Origin: an uncultured Elusimicrobiales bacterium
GTDB taxonomy: Bacteria > Elusimicrobiota > Elusimicrobia > Elusimicrobiales > Elusimicrobiaceae
Reading direction: 5' to 3'
Assembly (NCBI GenBank): GCA_944327085.1
Contig: CALVGG010000001.1
Coordinates: 124,001-188,000 of the forward strand
DNA: 64,000 bases
Numbering within the stretch: the first letter of the stretch is position 1; each line of letters starts with the position of its first letter. Position numbers and translations under genes: made by a program. The notes below the pieces were generated by a model. That model saw nothing but the letters and a program-made list of their open reading frames with translations. It did not search any database and was not told the origin of the DNA. Of this stretch, positions 52,404 to 61,634 are shown one piece after another.

Positions 52404-54149
52404 TTAATCGGCTCTTTCCTCTCCCACGCGGAATTTTTTGGACTCATAATGCGTATGCAGCAGCTTATGGGCCACCGGGCCGCCTATTTTATCCAAAATG
52501 CGGCCGTACAAAGCGGTAACGCCACTGTTATCCTGGGATTTGTAGGCCAGTTCGGTATCTTCCTGATACAAGCCCTCCGCACGCACTTTGCGCGGGGCCC
52601 AGCCGTCAAACTGGGGCTGGCCGGCACCGGCCACACAACCGCCCTGGCAGGACATGACTTCAATAAAGTCATAATGATCCTTGCCGGATTTAATATCCTC
52701 CAGCAGTTTACGCGCATTTTTAAGCCCGCTTACCACCGCGGTGCGGATTTTAACGTCCCCAATGGTAACGGTTTTTTCTTTAAATACTTTGGGTTCGCGC
52801 AGGCTGGTGAACTTTACGCTGCGGGCGTTGCCGGGGTCCAGCTCGGCCACGGCGTAACGCAAGGCGGCTTCCATCACGCCGCCCGAGGCGCCAAAAATAA
52901 CGCCCGCGCCCGTTTTGGTGCCAAAGGGCATATCAAACCATTCGTTTTCCAGGTTTACAAAGTCTATGCCGGCCTCTTTAATCATACGGGCTAAGCCTAC
53001 GGTGGTAACCACATAATCCGTATCCGGGTTATCGTTTACGTAAAATTCTTCGCGTTTTGCTTCCGACTTTTTGGCCGAGCACGGCATCACCGCCACTACC
53101 ACCAAATCTTCGCGTTTGCCGCCGCGTTCCTCAAAGTCCGCCTTCAGCACGGGGCCCATCATTTGCATGGGAGAACGGGCGGTGGATAAGTTGGGAATAA
53201 ATTCCGGCGCGAACTTTTCCACATAGTTCACCCACGCCGGGCAGCAGCTGGTAAACTGCGGCAAATTGGTGCCTTTTTTAAAGCGTTCCAAAAATTCGGT
53301 GGCTTCTTCCACAATGGTCAAATCCGCCGCGAAGGCCGTGTCGTACACATAATCAAAACCCAGCATACGCAGGGCGGCGGCTATTTTGCCGTCCACATTC
53401 TGCCCTTGGGGCAGGCCAAAAATTTCGCCCAGGCCCACACGCACCGCAGGTGCAATATGCACGGCCACTTTTTTGGCGGGGTTGTTAATGGCTTTAAACA
53501 CTTCTTCAATTTCGGAAGAGTTTGGCATCAACGCCCCCGTGGGGCATACGCGCGCGCACTGGCCGCAGGACACGCATTCGTGGCTTTGGCCCAGCTCTTT
53601 ATTAAAAGCGGTGGCAATTTTGGAGCGGAAACCGCGGAAAGCAAAATCAATGGCGCCAATGCCTTGCACCTCGTTACAAATGCGCACGCAGTTGCCGCAC
53701 AGGATGCACTTGCTGTGGTCGCGCACCAAAGCGGGGGAGGTGGCATCTTTATGGCTGTCTAACTTTTTGGATTTAAAGCGGATTTCGGTTACGTCCAAAT
53801 CTTTAGCCAGCTTCTGCAATTTGCAGTTATTGGATTTGCTGCAAAGGGTGCAGTCGTGATTGCCGGAGGAGAGCAAAAGTTCCAAATTAATACGGCGCAG
53901 TTTGCGTATTTCGTCGCTATTTACGCGCACTTTCATACCGTCTTTAGGCGGTACCGTGCAGGAAGCCACAATGCCCATGCCTTCCACCTCCACCAAACAC
54001 AAACGGCACGCGCCGTAGGCGGCCAGTTCCGGGTGGTAACAGAAGGTAACAATGTTAAAATGCGCCTTGCGGATTAATTCCAGCAGGTTTTTTTCACCTT
54101 CAATAGGTACTCTTTTGCCTTCAATGGTTACAAATTGTTCTTTTTCCAT
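52404..54149 (-). CDS. hydA: [FeFe] hydrogenase catalytic subunit HydA
   Basis: A 581-residue hydrogenase. Domains in order: N-terminal [2Fe-2S] domain (CYHPELAAYGACRLC...C, 1-80), a His-Cys3 [4Fe-4S] site (HDCTLCSKSNNC), two bacterial ferredoxin clusters (CILCGNCVRIC, CVSCGQCARVCP), and the H-cluster domain with L1 TSCCPAW, L2 MPCSAKK and L3 MSCQGGCVAGAG. All H-cluster cysteines are present. With HydB and HydC it should form the trimeric enzyme that uses NADH plus reduced ferredoxin to make H2 (electron confurcation). The final three genes are one operon. Maturases HydE/F/G are not in the window. Confidence 0.97.
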   Translation of the reverse strand: MEKEQFVTIEGKRVPIEGEKNLLELIRKAHFNIVTFCYHPELAAYGACRLCLVEVEGMGIVASCTVPPKDGMKVRVNSDEIRKLRRINLELLLSSGNHDCTLCSKSNNCKLQKLAKDLDVTEIRFKSKKLDSHKDATSPALVRDHSKCILCGNCVRICNEVQGIGAIDFAFRGFRSKIATAFNKELGQSHECVSCGQCARVCPTGALMPNSSEIEEVFKAINNPAKKVAVHIAPAVRVGLGEIFGLPQGQNVDGKIAAALRMLGFDYVYDTAFAADLTIVEEATEFLERFKKGTNLPQFTSCCPAWVNYVEKFAPEFIPNLSTARSPMQMMGPVLKADFEERGGKREDLVVVAVMPCSAKKSEAKREEFYVNDNPDTDYVVTTVGLARMIKEAGIDFVNLENEWFDMPFGTKTGAGVIFGASGGVMEAALRYAVAELDPGNARSVKFTSLREPKVFKEKTVTIGDVKIRTAVVSGLKNARKLLEDIKSGKDHYDFIEVMSCQGGCVAGAGQPQFDGWAPRKVRAEGLYQEDTELAYKSQDNSGVTALYGRILDKIGGPVAHKLLHTHYESKKFRVGEERAD

Positions 54150-54164
54150 AAGTATGCTCCGTGG

Positions 54165-56048
54165 TTATGCGCCTACAATGACCGCGCCAAATTTACAGGT
54201 GGCTTTGCAGCCGCCGCATTTAATGCATTTTTTGGCATCAATGTGATGGGGTTTGCCCACCTCACCCGATATGGCCTGCACCGGGCAAGCCCGTTTGCAC
54301 ATACCGCAGCCTTTGCACTTATCGGCCAGGATTTCAAACCGGGCCAAGGCTTTGCACACGCCGGCCGGGCAGCGTTTTTCAACCACGTGGGCCAGGTATT
54401 CGTCCTTAAAGTGTTTTAAGGTGGAAAGCACCGGGTTGGGCGCCGTTTTGCCCAAAGCACATAAAGAAGACTTTTGCACCGCTTTGGCCAGGTCTTCCAA
54501 ATTTTCCAGCGTTTTTAAGGCAGCGCGGCCTTCCACAATGTCATTTAACATGGTAAGCATTTGTTCGGTCCCTTCGCGGCAGGGAACGCATTTACCGCAG
54601 GATTCGCGCTGGGTAAACTCCAGGAAAAAGCGCGCCACGTTGACCATGCAGGTTTTATCGTTCATCACTACCAACCCGCCAGATCCCACCATGGCGCCCA
54701 CGGATTTGAGGGAGTCAAAATCCAAAGGCAGGTCCAAATGTTCCCGCGTTAAACACCCGCCGGAAGGGCCGCCAATTTGCGCCGCTTTAAAGGCTTCTTT
54801 ATTTACGGTGCCGTCATCATTGGTGGTGCCGCCGGCCACGTCGTCAATCACTTGGCGCAGCGTGGTGCCCATGGGCACTTCCACCAGGCCCGTATTGGCA
54901 ATGTGCCCCGTTACGGCAAAAGTTTTGGTGCCCGGGCTGCCCAACGTGCCTATTTTGCGGAATTTTTCCGCCCCCATTTCCAACACTTTGGGTACGGTGG
55001 CCAAAGTTTCCACATTGTTAATAACGGTCGGCTTGCCGAATAAACCGCACTGGCTGGGGAAAGGTGGCTTAATTTTGGGCATACCGCGCTTGCCTTCCAC
55101 AGAGGCAATTAATGCGGTTTCTTCCCCGCACACAAAAGCGCCGGCGCCTTCCATTACGTGTATTTTAAAATCTTTGCCTGAGCCAAAAATATTTTTGCCC
55201 AAAAGGCCCAGTTTTTCGGCCTGTTCAATGGCTTTGCGGATACGGGCAATGGCCAACGGATACTCCATACGCACGTATACATATCCTTCATCCGCCCCGA
55301 TGGCGCGCGCGGCAATCATCATGCCTTCCAGCACGGCGTTGGGGTTGCCTTCCATAACGCTGCGGTCCATAAAAGCGCCCGGGTCGCCCTCGTCGGCATT
55401 GCAGATAACGTATTTTTTGGGGCCGGGTTCAATGCGGGTTAAATCCCACTTTTTGCCGGTGGGGAAACCGCCGCCGCCGCGCCCGCGCAGGCCGGAAGCG
55501 ATCATCTCTTTGCAAACTTCCTCGTCGGTCATCTGCGTATAGGCGCGTTTGGCCTGGGCGTACCCGCCGTGGGCGATGTATTCGTTAATGTCTTCGGGGT
55601 TGATGCGGCCGCAGTCGTGCAATAAAATGCGTTCCTGCTTGGCATAGAAAGGGATTTCCGCCACTGTTTTGGCTTTTTGGTTATTGGCCGGATTGTGGTA
55701 TAAAAGGCGGTCAATCACTTCGCCTTTTAAAAGGGTTTTTTCCACAATTTCGGGGACGTCTTCGGCTTTTACTTTGGTGTAAAAAATGTCCCCCACGCTA
55801 ACTAACGGCCCCTGCGCACAGAAGCCGCGGCAGCCGCTCATGCTTAAATAATTTTCGTGGCAGTCTTTGGTAATTTGCAAACAAAAACCGATGTGGCGCT
55901 TTTCCATTTCTTTTTGGAAGGCCTCATATACTTTTAAGGAGCCGCCCGCAATACACCCGGTACCCCCGCAAATAACCACACGGCCGGTTATTTTTTTATA
56001 CGCGTCGTTATAATCTTTGGCAATTTGTTCAATGGTTTTATTAGGCAT
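54165..56048 (-). CDS. hydB: Hydrogenase NADH-binding subunit HydB (NuoF-like)
   Basis: A 627-residue flavin/iron-sulfur subunit. It has an N-terminal thioredoxin-like [2Fe-2S] domain (about 20-115), the NuoF FMN/NAD domain with GRGGGGFPTGKKW and CNADEGDPGAFMDR, the SLBB domain, the [4Fe-4S] site ESCGKCVPCREG, and a C-terminal 2[4Fe-4S] ferredoxin domain (CKGCGMCKRACP, CIKCGGCKATC). This is the HydB/HndC architecture that passes electrons between NADH and ferredoxin. It overlaps hydC by 8 nt and lies 15 nt before hydA. GGAGG precedes the ATG. Confidence 0.96.
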   Translation of the reverse strand: MPNKTIEQIAKDYNDAYKKITGRVVICGGTGCIAGGSLKVYEAFQKEMEKRHIGFCLQITKDCHENYLSMSGCRGFCAQGPLVSVGDIFYTKVKAEDVPEIVEKTLLKGEVIDRLLYHNPANNQKAKTVAEIPFYAKQERILLHDCGRINPEDINEYIAHGGYAQAKRAYTQMTDEEVCKEMIASGLRGRGGGGFPTGKKWDLTRIEPGPKKYVICNADEGDPGAFMDRSVMEGNPNAVLEGMMIAARAIGADEGYVYVRMEYPLAIARIRKAIEQAEKLGLLGKNIFGSGKDFKIHVMEGAGAFVCGEETALIASVEGKRGMPKIKPPFPSQCGLFGKPTVINNVETLATVPKVLEMGAEKFRKIGTLGSPGTKTFAVTGHIANTGLVEVPMGTTLRQVIDDVAGGTTNDDGTVNKEAFKAAQIGGPSGGCLTREHLDLPLDFDSLKSVGAMVGSGGLVVMNDKTCMVNVARFFLEFTQRESCGKCVPCREGTEQMLTMLNDIVEGRAALKTLENLEDLAKAVQKSSLCALGKTAPNPVLSTLKHFKDEYLAHVVEKRCPAGVCKALARFEILADKCKGCGMCKRACPVQAISGEVGKPHHIDAKKCIKCGGCKATCKFGAVIVGA

Positions 56049-56523
56049 GTTGCGCCTCCTGTTTCATAACGGCGTCCAACAGTTCCACCGCTTTAGCCGG
56101 GGTAACCTGGCCGTGTACAACTTCGTCAATTACCATCACCGGGGCCAAACCGCAGGCACCCAGGCAGGAAACGCACTCCAGCGTAAACAGCATGTCTTCG
56201 GTAGTGTCTTGCCCTTCTTTTAATTTTAATTTGTCTTTTACCGTGTTAATAAGGAAAGACGAGCCCTTTACATGGCAGGCCGTGCCGTTGCAAACTTTAA
56301 TGATATGCTTGCCTTTGGGCGTAATGGCAAAATGCGCAAAAAAAGTGGCCACGCCAAAAACCCGGGCGGGCGATATTTCAAGTTCATCAGCTATATAGCG
56401 CATTACGTCTTCGGGCAGGTAGCGGTAAGCGTCTTGTACTTTTTGCAAAATAGGAATTAATTTGGACGGGTCATACTCATACTGTTTGAGTATGTTTGCG
56501 ACGGGTGTGAATTTGTCTGTCAT
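56041..56523 (-). CDS. hydC: Hydrogenase [2Fe-2S] subunit HydC (NuoE-like)
   Basis: A 160-residue thioredoxin-like ferredoxin of the NuoE/HndA family. An N-terminal helical bundle (LIPILQKVQDAYRYLPEDVM) is followed by the cluster domain with CNGTAC (first Cys pair) and CVSCLGAC (second). It is the first gene of hydCBA. ATG at 56523 was chosen because AAGGAGAC lies 6 nt away; a longer in-frame reading to 56628 begins with a sequence unlike the family and overlaps the promoter leader. Confidence 0.95.
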   Translation of the reverse strand: MTDKFTPVANILKQYEYDPSKLIPILQKVQDAYRYLPEDVMRYIADELEISPARVFGVATFFAHFAITPKGKHIIKVCNGTACHVKGSSFLINTVKDKLKLKEGQDTTEDMLFTLECVSCLGACGLAPVMVIDEVVHGQVTPAKAVELLDAVMKQEAQHA

Positions 56524-56646
56524 ACTTAGTCTCCTTAAAACAACGGCGGTACTGCGTTTGCTTCGGGTACGAAAAGAAAAGACTGGACAAATCCGCACGC
56601 GGGCAGCGCGCGGAATACAACAAGCCAAATAGCGGGCTTAAATTCC

Positions 56647-56690
56647 ATTATAACCAGTTAACGCCGGGCTGTCAACGACAGCCCGACGTA
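56647..56690 (-). promoter_or_regulatory. Consensus sigma-70 promoter of hydCBA inside a hairpin
   Basis: On the minus strand TTGACA (56675-56670), a 17-nt spacer and TATAAT (56652-56647) match consensus fully, giving a leader of about 117 nt before hydC. The -35 lies on the loop side of a hairpin (GGGCTGTC-GTT-GACAGCCC, 56662-56690) that also follows the 56714 gene, so one element may terminate the upstream gene and start the next. Confidence 0.7.
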
Positions 56691-56713
56691 AACCGTACAT
56701 ACCTTAAATAAAT

Positions 56714-57838
56714 TTATCTGGCCCAGCCGTTAGCGGCTTTTAACTGGTAATAATTATTCAGGGCGTTAAGCAGGGTTAAATAGCCGCTTGCATCCAGCGC
56801 AAAGCCGCCCCCGTGGGTGGAAAGCATACCGTCAAACCCCATATCAAAAAGGGTTTGGGCGTGGGCGTCTTCTTCACTAAAAGCAGATAATGCCAAAACA
56901 GGCGTAGTGTTATTATGACGGCGAAACTGGGCAATTAAAGCATAGCCGCCGCCGTTGGCCATAACCAAATCGGTAATAACCAAATCAAATTGCACGCCTC
57001 TTTCCAGCGCTCTTTCAAAATCATGCACGCTGCGGTAAGTAAAAAGCTGGGTATCTTTGGGGAATAATCCGCGGCGGTACCAACTGTATACGGCATATTC
57101 CACCGGGGATAAATCATTCAAAAACGCAATACGCATACCGGTGGGAATGCCTGCCGCTATTTTTTTGGCGCGGTACGCATTGCGTATCTCCCCCAGCCAG
57201 CTACTTCTTTTTAAGTATGGGGGGCGGCCGTCCGGGCCGTAAAGGAAAAATTCCTTTGCCACAAATTTGCGGTCCGTACGGCGCAAGTGGGAAGGCAAGG
57301 TCAGCTCATTTGCGGCATACGGGTTTAAAATTTTACGCGCTTTTAACAAATATGTGCGGGCCGCCTGAAGGGGTTTATCGTCAAACACCAGGGCCAAGCA
57401 AGAGAGTTTTTCTTCTACAGCCGTTATGCGCATATATAAATGAGACAAAGCCGCGGGAGTGAGTTTATCGTTTTGTGTTTGTATGTAAAAAAGTTGGGGG
57501 GCCAAGTCTTTTTTCAATGCGGCAAAATCTTTCATTGCCTGGTAGTAACGCCGTTTTTCCAAGCGGCGTTGGCGGTCATTTAACGGGTAAATAATTGGGA
57601 CCAGCTGATCAGGAGAGGTGGGTGTATATACCGCCGATGAAGCAGCGTATTGCAAACGGCTTTCCACCGCTTTTTTAAAAAGCTGTTGTTGAAAGCGAAT
57701 GTCACGCACTTCTTTTTGGCCTAAATTTTTAGCCAACCGTTTGGCAGCGGGCATCATATTGTTTTGCGCATACAAGGGAGCTTGCCCCACTGCATATATA
57801 CCTAACAGCACATAAAGTGCCATCAACTGCAGTTTCAT
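56714..57838 (-). CDS. Predicted exported receiver-domain protein, paralog 1
   Basis: A 374-residue protein with a Sec signal peptide (MKLQLMALYVLLGIYAVGQA, cut near LYAQ-N). Residues 60-230 form a helical domain with RRYYQAMKDFAALKKDLAPQ and a LFY motif, shared with its three paralogs. Residues 234-355 form a CheY-like receiver: acidic D242 (FLNDLS), phosphoacceptor-type D290 (VITDLVM), and the Ser switch in LALSAF. The conserved Lys near the end is missing (GFDGML). If exported it cannot be phosphorylated by cytoplasmic kinases, so it may be a structural or ligand-binding use of the fold. It is the last gene of a three-gene operon with paralogs 2 and 3. Confidence 0.75.
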   Translation of the reverse strand: MKLQLMALYVLLGIYAVGQAPLYAQNNMMPAAKRLAKNLGQKEVRDIRFQQQLFKKAVESRLQYAASSAVYTPTSPDQLVPIIYPLNDRQRRLEKRRYYQAMKDFAALKKDLAPQLFYIQTQNDKLTPAALSHLYMRITAVEEKLSCLALVFDDKPLQAARTYLLKARKILNPYAANELTLPSHLRRTDRKFVAKEFFLYGPDGRPPYLKRSSWLGEIRNAYRAKKIAAGIPTGMRIAFLNDLSPVEYAVYSWYRRGLFPKDTQLFTYRSVHDFERALERGVQFDLVITDLVMANGGGYALIAQFRRHNNTTPVLALSAFSEEDAHAQTLFDMGFDGMLSTHGGGFALDASGYLTLLNALNNYYQLKAANGWAR

Positions 57839-57858
57839 ATATTTGTACCTTCTTCATT

Positions 57859-58974
57859 TTAATATTCCCATTGATGCAAGTTACGATAGAAAAAATAGTT
57901 TTGTATTTTTTGTGCCAACAGCAACATATCGCCGCCGCAATCGCCAAAATACGGGCTTATGCTGATCATACCGTCAAACCCGGCCGAATACAGCCACGCG
58001 GCGGTATGTTTATTTGGCTGGTATTGGGTTAAGGCAATTAACGGGGTGGGGATGTTGCGCTGGCGAAGTTCCGCCGCGAGTAGCGGCCCCCCGCCGCCGG
58101 GCACCAATACATCCGTTAAAATTAAATCAAATTGTTCCCCCAGTTTAATAGCCCGCTGGGCAGCCTGGGCGCTGCCGTAAAAAACCCATTGGCTTTTGCT
58201 TCCAAAACCGCCGCGTTTATACCAATGCTCCAAAATAGCCAGTAAGGACGGGTCATCATTTACTACCGCCACTTTTTTAACTGGCAAGCTTTCCATAATC
58301 CGCCGGCAACGGCTGTAAGCAAACCAGGCGCCGCGCCCTTCTTTTACCTGAGAAGAAAAAACAGACCGCTTGGGCGCCTCCAACATAAACTCACTTATTT
58401 GATACACGCGTTTGCCTCGCGGCCATTCCTTGGAGCCAAACATATTTTGAAACATCGGTTCCACACGGCCGGCCGCTTCGTTTAAATAATCCAATGCGCG
58501 GGCAAGGGCAGGGTCCGCACGAAAGGGACCCGCTTTTAACGCGCGGATGCGGGAACTTAAATCCCCCATTTGTTTAAAAATTTCCTGTTTTTCCTGCTGG
58601 GCAAAAGGGCGGCCTTCCCCCGGCAGGGTTTGGTAAAAAAGGCGCACGTCCAGCTCCCGTTTAAAAGCGGTAAAATCTTCCATTGTTTTATAATAGCGGG
58701 CGAGCAAAGCTTTTTTTTGTAAATTTTCCAGCTCCGGGAAAAACACCCGCAGCTGCTCCGGCCGGGTGGGTTTTATGGAACGGAACATAGGGCTTTCACG
58801 CAAGGCGTGCATGGCCCGGGCCCCGGGTGAAAGCACGGCCTTTTTGCCGCTTTCTTTAGTAACCTTTTTTATGGCCTGGGCCGCACCCGCAGGCAGTTTG
58901 CCCTGCCCATATACTGCCCCGGGCAACACCAAACCGACTGACAAGACAACCCCCCACCAACCGTATAATTTCAT
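57859..58974 (-). CDS. Predicted exported receiver-domain protein, paralog 2
   Basis: A 371-residue protein with a signal peptide (MKLYGWWGVVLSVGLVLPGA, cut near VYGQ-G). The helical domain has ARYYKTMEDFTAFKRELDVR and LFY, then ARALDYLNEAAGRVEPMF. The receiver domain (about 234-360) has the acidic pair D240-D241 (VVNDDPSL), D288 in LILTDVLVPGGGG, and Thr in IALTQY; the Lys is absent (GFDGMIS). The C terminus (NYFFYRNLHQWEY) matches paralogs 3 and 4. The gene lies 3 nt after paralog 3 and 20 nt before paralog 1. Paralogy is seen directly; function is unknown. Confidence 0.75.
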   Translation of the reverse strand: MKLYGWWGVVLSVGLVLPGAVYGQGKLPAGAAQAIKKVTKESGKKAVLSPGARAMHALRESPMFRSIKPTRPEQLRVFFPELENLQKKALLARYYKTMEDFTAFKRELDVRLFYQTLPGEGRPFAQQEKQEIFKQMGDLSSRIRALKAGPFRADPALARALDYLNEAAGRVEPMFQNMFGSKEWPRGKRVYQISEFMLEAPKRSVFSSQVKEGRGAWFAYSRCRRIMESLPVKKVAVVNDDPSLLAILEHWYKRGGFGSKSQWVFYGSAQAAQRAIKLGEQFDLILTDVLVPGGGGPLLAAELRQRNIPTPLIALTQYQPNKHTAAWLYSAGFDGMISISPYFGDCGGDMLLLAQKIQNYFFYRNLHQWEY

Positions 58975-58977
58975 TTG

Positions 58978-60195
58978 TTAACGCATCCACTTATGTAAAT
59001 TACGATAATAAAAATAATTCTGTAAAGCTTCCGGCGCTCTGCGGTAGCCATAATCGTCGGACATTACATACCCGTCAAAACCAATTTCAAACAGGTCTTC
59101 CCCTTTTACGGCATCTTCTTTGTAGCCGCTTAAGCCGATAACCGGGGTGTTTATACTGTTTTCACGCAGTTTGTTTACCAGTAACATACCGCTGCCGTTG
59201 GGCATGGAAATATCGCTAAAAATAATATCATATTTACTGCCGTGTTTCAGGCTGTCTCCCAGCTTGTAAATACTGTCAAACGTAGTAACCTGCGCACCGG
59301 CCCCAAAACGCCCCCAACGGCCAAAGTTGGCCATGGCAGATAAGATATCAGGGTCGTCGTTTACCACGGCAATCTTAAGCCCGGCGGGCAAAGGGGGCAG
59401 TTGCACATCTTTGCCGGGGGAGGCCAACATAAATTCCTGCTTGTCATACACGCGGTCTTTACGTAAATAAGCGGGCATTTTTTCCAGCACACCGGCCAAA
59501 CCGGGCTGGAGCTCAATCATACGCTGGGTTAAATATTTAGTAGCCAAATAAAGGGGCATATCTTCCGGGAAGTAATATAAAGATAAAAATTTTAACCGAA
59601 TGCGCAATTTCCCTACGTCCTGACTCATTTGGGCGCGTTCATGCGGGGGCATGGAGATGGCGCTTACGCCGTCCGCCTTGAAATAAAACATCTTAATATC
59701 TACAAATTTTTTAAGTGTTGCAAACTCCTTCATGCGCTGGTAATATGTTTTGCGTGCCGCTTCAGGAGACATCATATCAAACCGCTTACCGCCGCCGTTG
59801 CGGGCAATGCGTTTGGCGGTCTCTTCGGAAGTCAACATGGCGGCCATCAGTTGGCGCTCCGGCGTGGGCTTAATGGCAGGGGGCATAATTTCATATGTTT
59901 TCTTTAAAATGGTTTCATCTAAATTTTCCGCTGCGCCTTCCATCCGGCGGCCGGAAATCACCTCATCCGCTTCGGTACGGTCCCGCTGCATCATTTGGTT
60001 TAATTGTTCGGGAGGATAAGGCAGTTTGGCACGGTTTACCACCCGGGCTTTAAATTGCCCGGCCTTGGAAGGTAAAGTTTCTTTTGTAATAACACGCACC
60101 AGGCTGCCGCCTTTTCCCTGGGCATATCCCGTAAAAGAGCAGGCAACTATACAACACGTAAGCAAAAAACCTTTTAATAAAGCCGATGTCTTCAT
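58978..60195 (-). CDS. Predicted exported receiver-domain protein, paralog 3
   Basis: A 405-residue protein with a signal peptide (MKTSALLKGFLLTCCIVACS, cut near GYAQ-G). It has a longer N-terminal region than its paralogs, then TYYQRMKEFATLKKFVDIKM with FY, and LATKYLTQRMIELQPGL. The receiver part has D280-D281 (VVNDDPDI), D328 in IIFSDISMPNGSG and Ser in IGLSGY; this copy is closest to a canonical response regulator, yet the Lys is still missing (GFDGYVM). ATG at 60195 was chosen because GGGAGG precedes it. It heads the three-gene operon. Confidence 0.75.
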   Translation of the reverse strand: MKTSALLKGFLLTCCIVACSFTGYAQGKGGSLVRVITKETLPSKAGQFKARVVNRAKLPYPPEQLNQMMQRDRTEADEVISGRRMEGAAENLDETILKKTYEIMPPAIKPTPERQLMAAMLTSEETAKRIARNGGGKRFDMMSPEAARKTYYQRMKEFATLKKFVDIKMFYFKADGVSAISMPPHERAQMSQDVGKLRIRLKFLSLYYFPEDMPLYLATKYLTQRMIELQPGLAGVLEKMPAYLRKDRVYDKQEFMLASPGKDVQLPPLPAGLKIAVVNDDPDILSAMANFGRWGRFGAGAQVTTFDSIYKLGDSLKHGSKYDIIFSDISMPNGSGMLLVNKLRENSINTPVIGLSGYKEDAVKGEDLFEIGFDGYVMSDDYGYRRAPEALQNYFYYRNLHKWMR

Positions 60196-60305
60196 AAATC
60201 CTCCCATATAGCTTATATGTATAATCTAAACAAAATCCCCCCCACACACAAGGGCCTTTGGGCCCATTTTAAAGTAGGTCCAATGTCCCGCCGGAAAGCC
60301 CAAAT

Positions 60306-60333
60306 AAAAACCGCCCTGTTACGGGCGGTTTTT
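60306..60333 (-). terminator. Terminator after paralog 4
   Basis: Perfect 11-bp stem AAAAACCGCCC/GGGCGGTTTTT, separating the paralog 4 unit from paralogs 1-3. Confidence 0.85.
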
Positions 60334-60357
60334 GCAAAAAACAAACTATAAGCAGCC

Positions 60358-61500
60358 TTACCACTTATAATAATCTTTATAAAAGAAGAATCTTTTCAAA
60401 CCTTCAGCCAAGTGCTTCGGGCCGGAAGCGGTTACATCCGCCCAGGAGATAAACCCGTCAAACCCCTGGTTAAACATTTGCTGGGCATTAATTTGGCCCA
60501 CCGTGTACGAACTGCATACAATAACCGGTAAAGTATTGCCGGCCGCGCGCAAACGGCGCACACTTTCCAGCACGCTGCTGTTGGCCACGGTCCAATCCGT
60601 AATCAGCAATTGGTAACCCGGGTTTTGGGCAATGCCTTTTACGGCTGCTTCCGCGGTGGAAAAGAAAGAAAAGTCCCACCCTTTAAAAAGGCCTTGTTGC
60701 TGCCACAGGGTGTATTGCTGCAAAATGGTGGGGTCGTCGTTCACTACGGCTACTTTTAATTTTTCCGGCAAGGCGGCGGTGCGCGGCGGCCAGGCCATGC
60801 GCGACATTTGGTCAAACCACATTTGGTCAAGTACAAACTCTTCCCGCTGGAAACGCCGCCCAATACGCTTTTGGGGTTCTTCGTATAAACCTTTAAACAT
60901 AGGGTTAATCTCACCCACTACAAAATAAAGGTATTTCAAAGCGTCTTGAAGGGGTTTATCTTCCGGATAAATTTTTTGTAATTTACGCAGTCTAAAAAGT
61001 ACACTGTTTACGGAAGTAATCAGGATGCGTCTTTCTTCAAAAGAAAATTTGACTGAGCCGTAAGTCTCCGCCACGCGGGTGTTATAATTTTGGCGTACTT
61101 TTAAAAATTGGGCCAGGGCCTCTTCATATTGGCGTGAAAACATAAATTCCTGCCCGGTAAACGGATGCGGCAAAGCCGGTAAAGCCTGCGGTTGAGTAGG
61201 AACAATCTGCCGGCGCAAAAGCTGTGTTCTTTGGGAAGCAGGGGTATTTAAAAGTTCTTTGGCGTATTTTTGTTGTCTTTCTTTGGCGGCTTGTATTCTG
61301 GCCTGAAGCTGAGCCTGCTGCACAGCCCGTTCCCCGCTGGAATATAAATCGTCCAAACGGTCCAAAATACTGGCGGCTTTTTGTTCCCCCGTGTTTTGAA
61401 TGGCTTTTTTACCCAACACTTTAGCCCCTTATACCAAGGGCTGCGCCTGCAGGCAAACACAGCTTATACAAAGGGTGCATAACAGCACAATCTTTTTCAT
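60358..61500 (-). pseudogene. Receiver-domain paralog 4, interrupted by an in-frame TAA after the signal peptide
   Basis: An ATG at 61500 starts a typical signal peptide (MKKIVLLCTLCISCVCLQAQ) that ends at an in-frame TAA (61431-61429). The same frame then continues without further stops as a 353-residue body, starting at a GTG (61419) preceded by AAGGGG. The body has the helical domain (FSRQYEEALAQFLKVRQNYN, LKYLYFVVGEINPMF) and receiver with D228-D229 (VVNDDPTI), D275 (LLITDWTV), Ser (VCSSY), no Lys, and the C-terminal FFFYKDYYKW. It could be a young nonsense mutant, a readthrough gene, or a copy re-initiated at GTG that now stays in the cytoplasm. Confidence 0.7.
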
Positions 61501-61634
61501 ACTTTCGTTTTTATCTCCATGATTTATAAATCTTTATTATATTTTCTAAAAGACAGAGACAAAAACCAGAGTCTTTAGACCCAAACAACACTTAGGCCTA
61601 AATGCTCCGGTCTTCGGTATGAAACGTTTACAAT

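Noticed and set aside
54253-55542. A 429-codon open frame antisense to hydB
   Set aside because: It lies wholly within a strongly conserved gene, its product has no recognisable domain, and long antisense frames are common opposite GC-rich codons.
56524-56628. An N-terminal extension of HydC
   Set aside because: The extra 35 residues are Arg/Ser/Cys-rich, unlike the family, and the strong AAGGAG is placed for the ATG at 56523.
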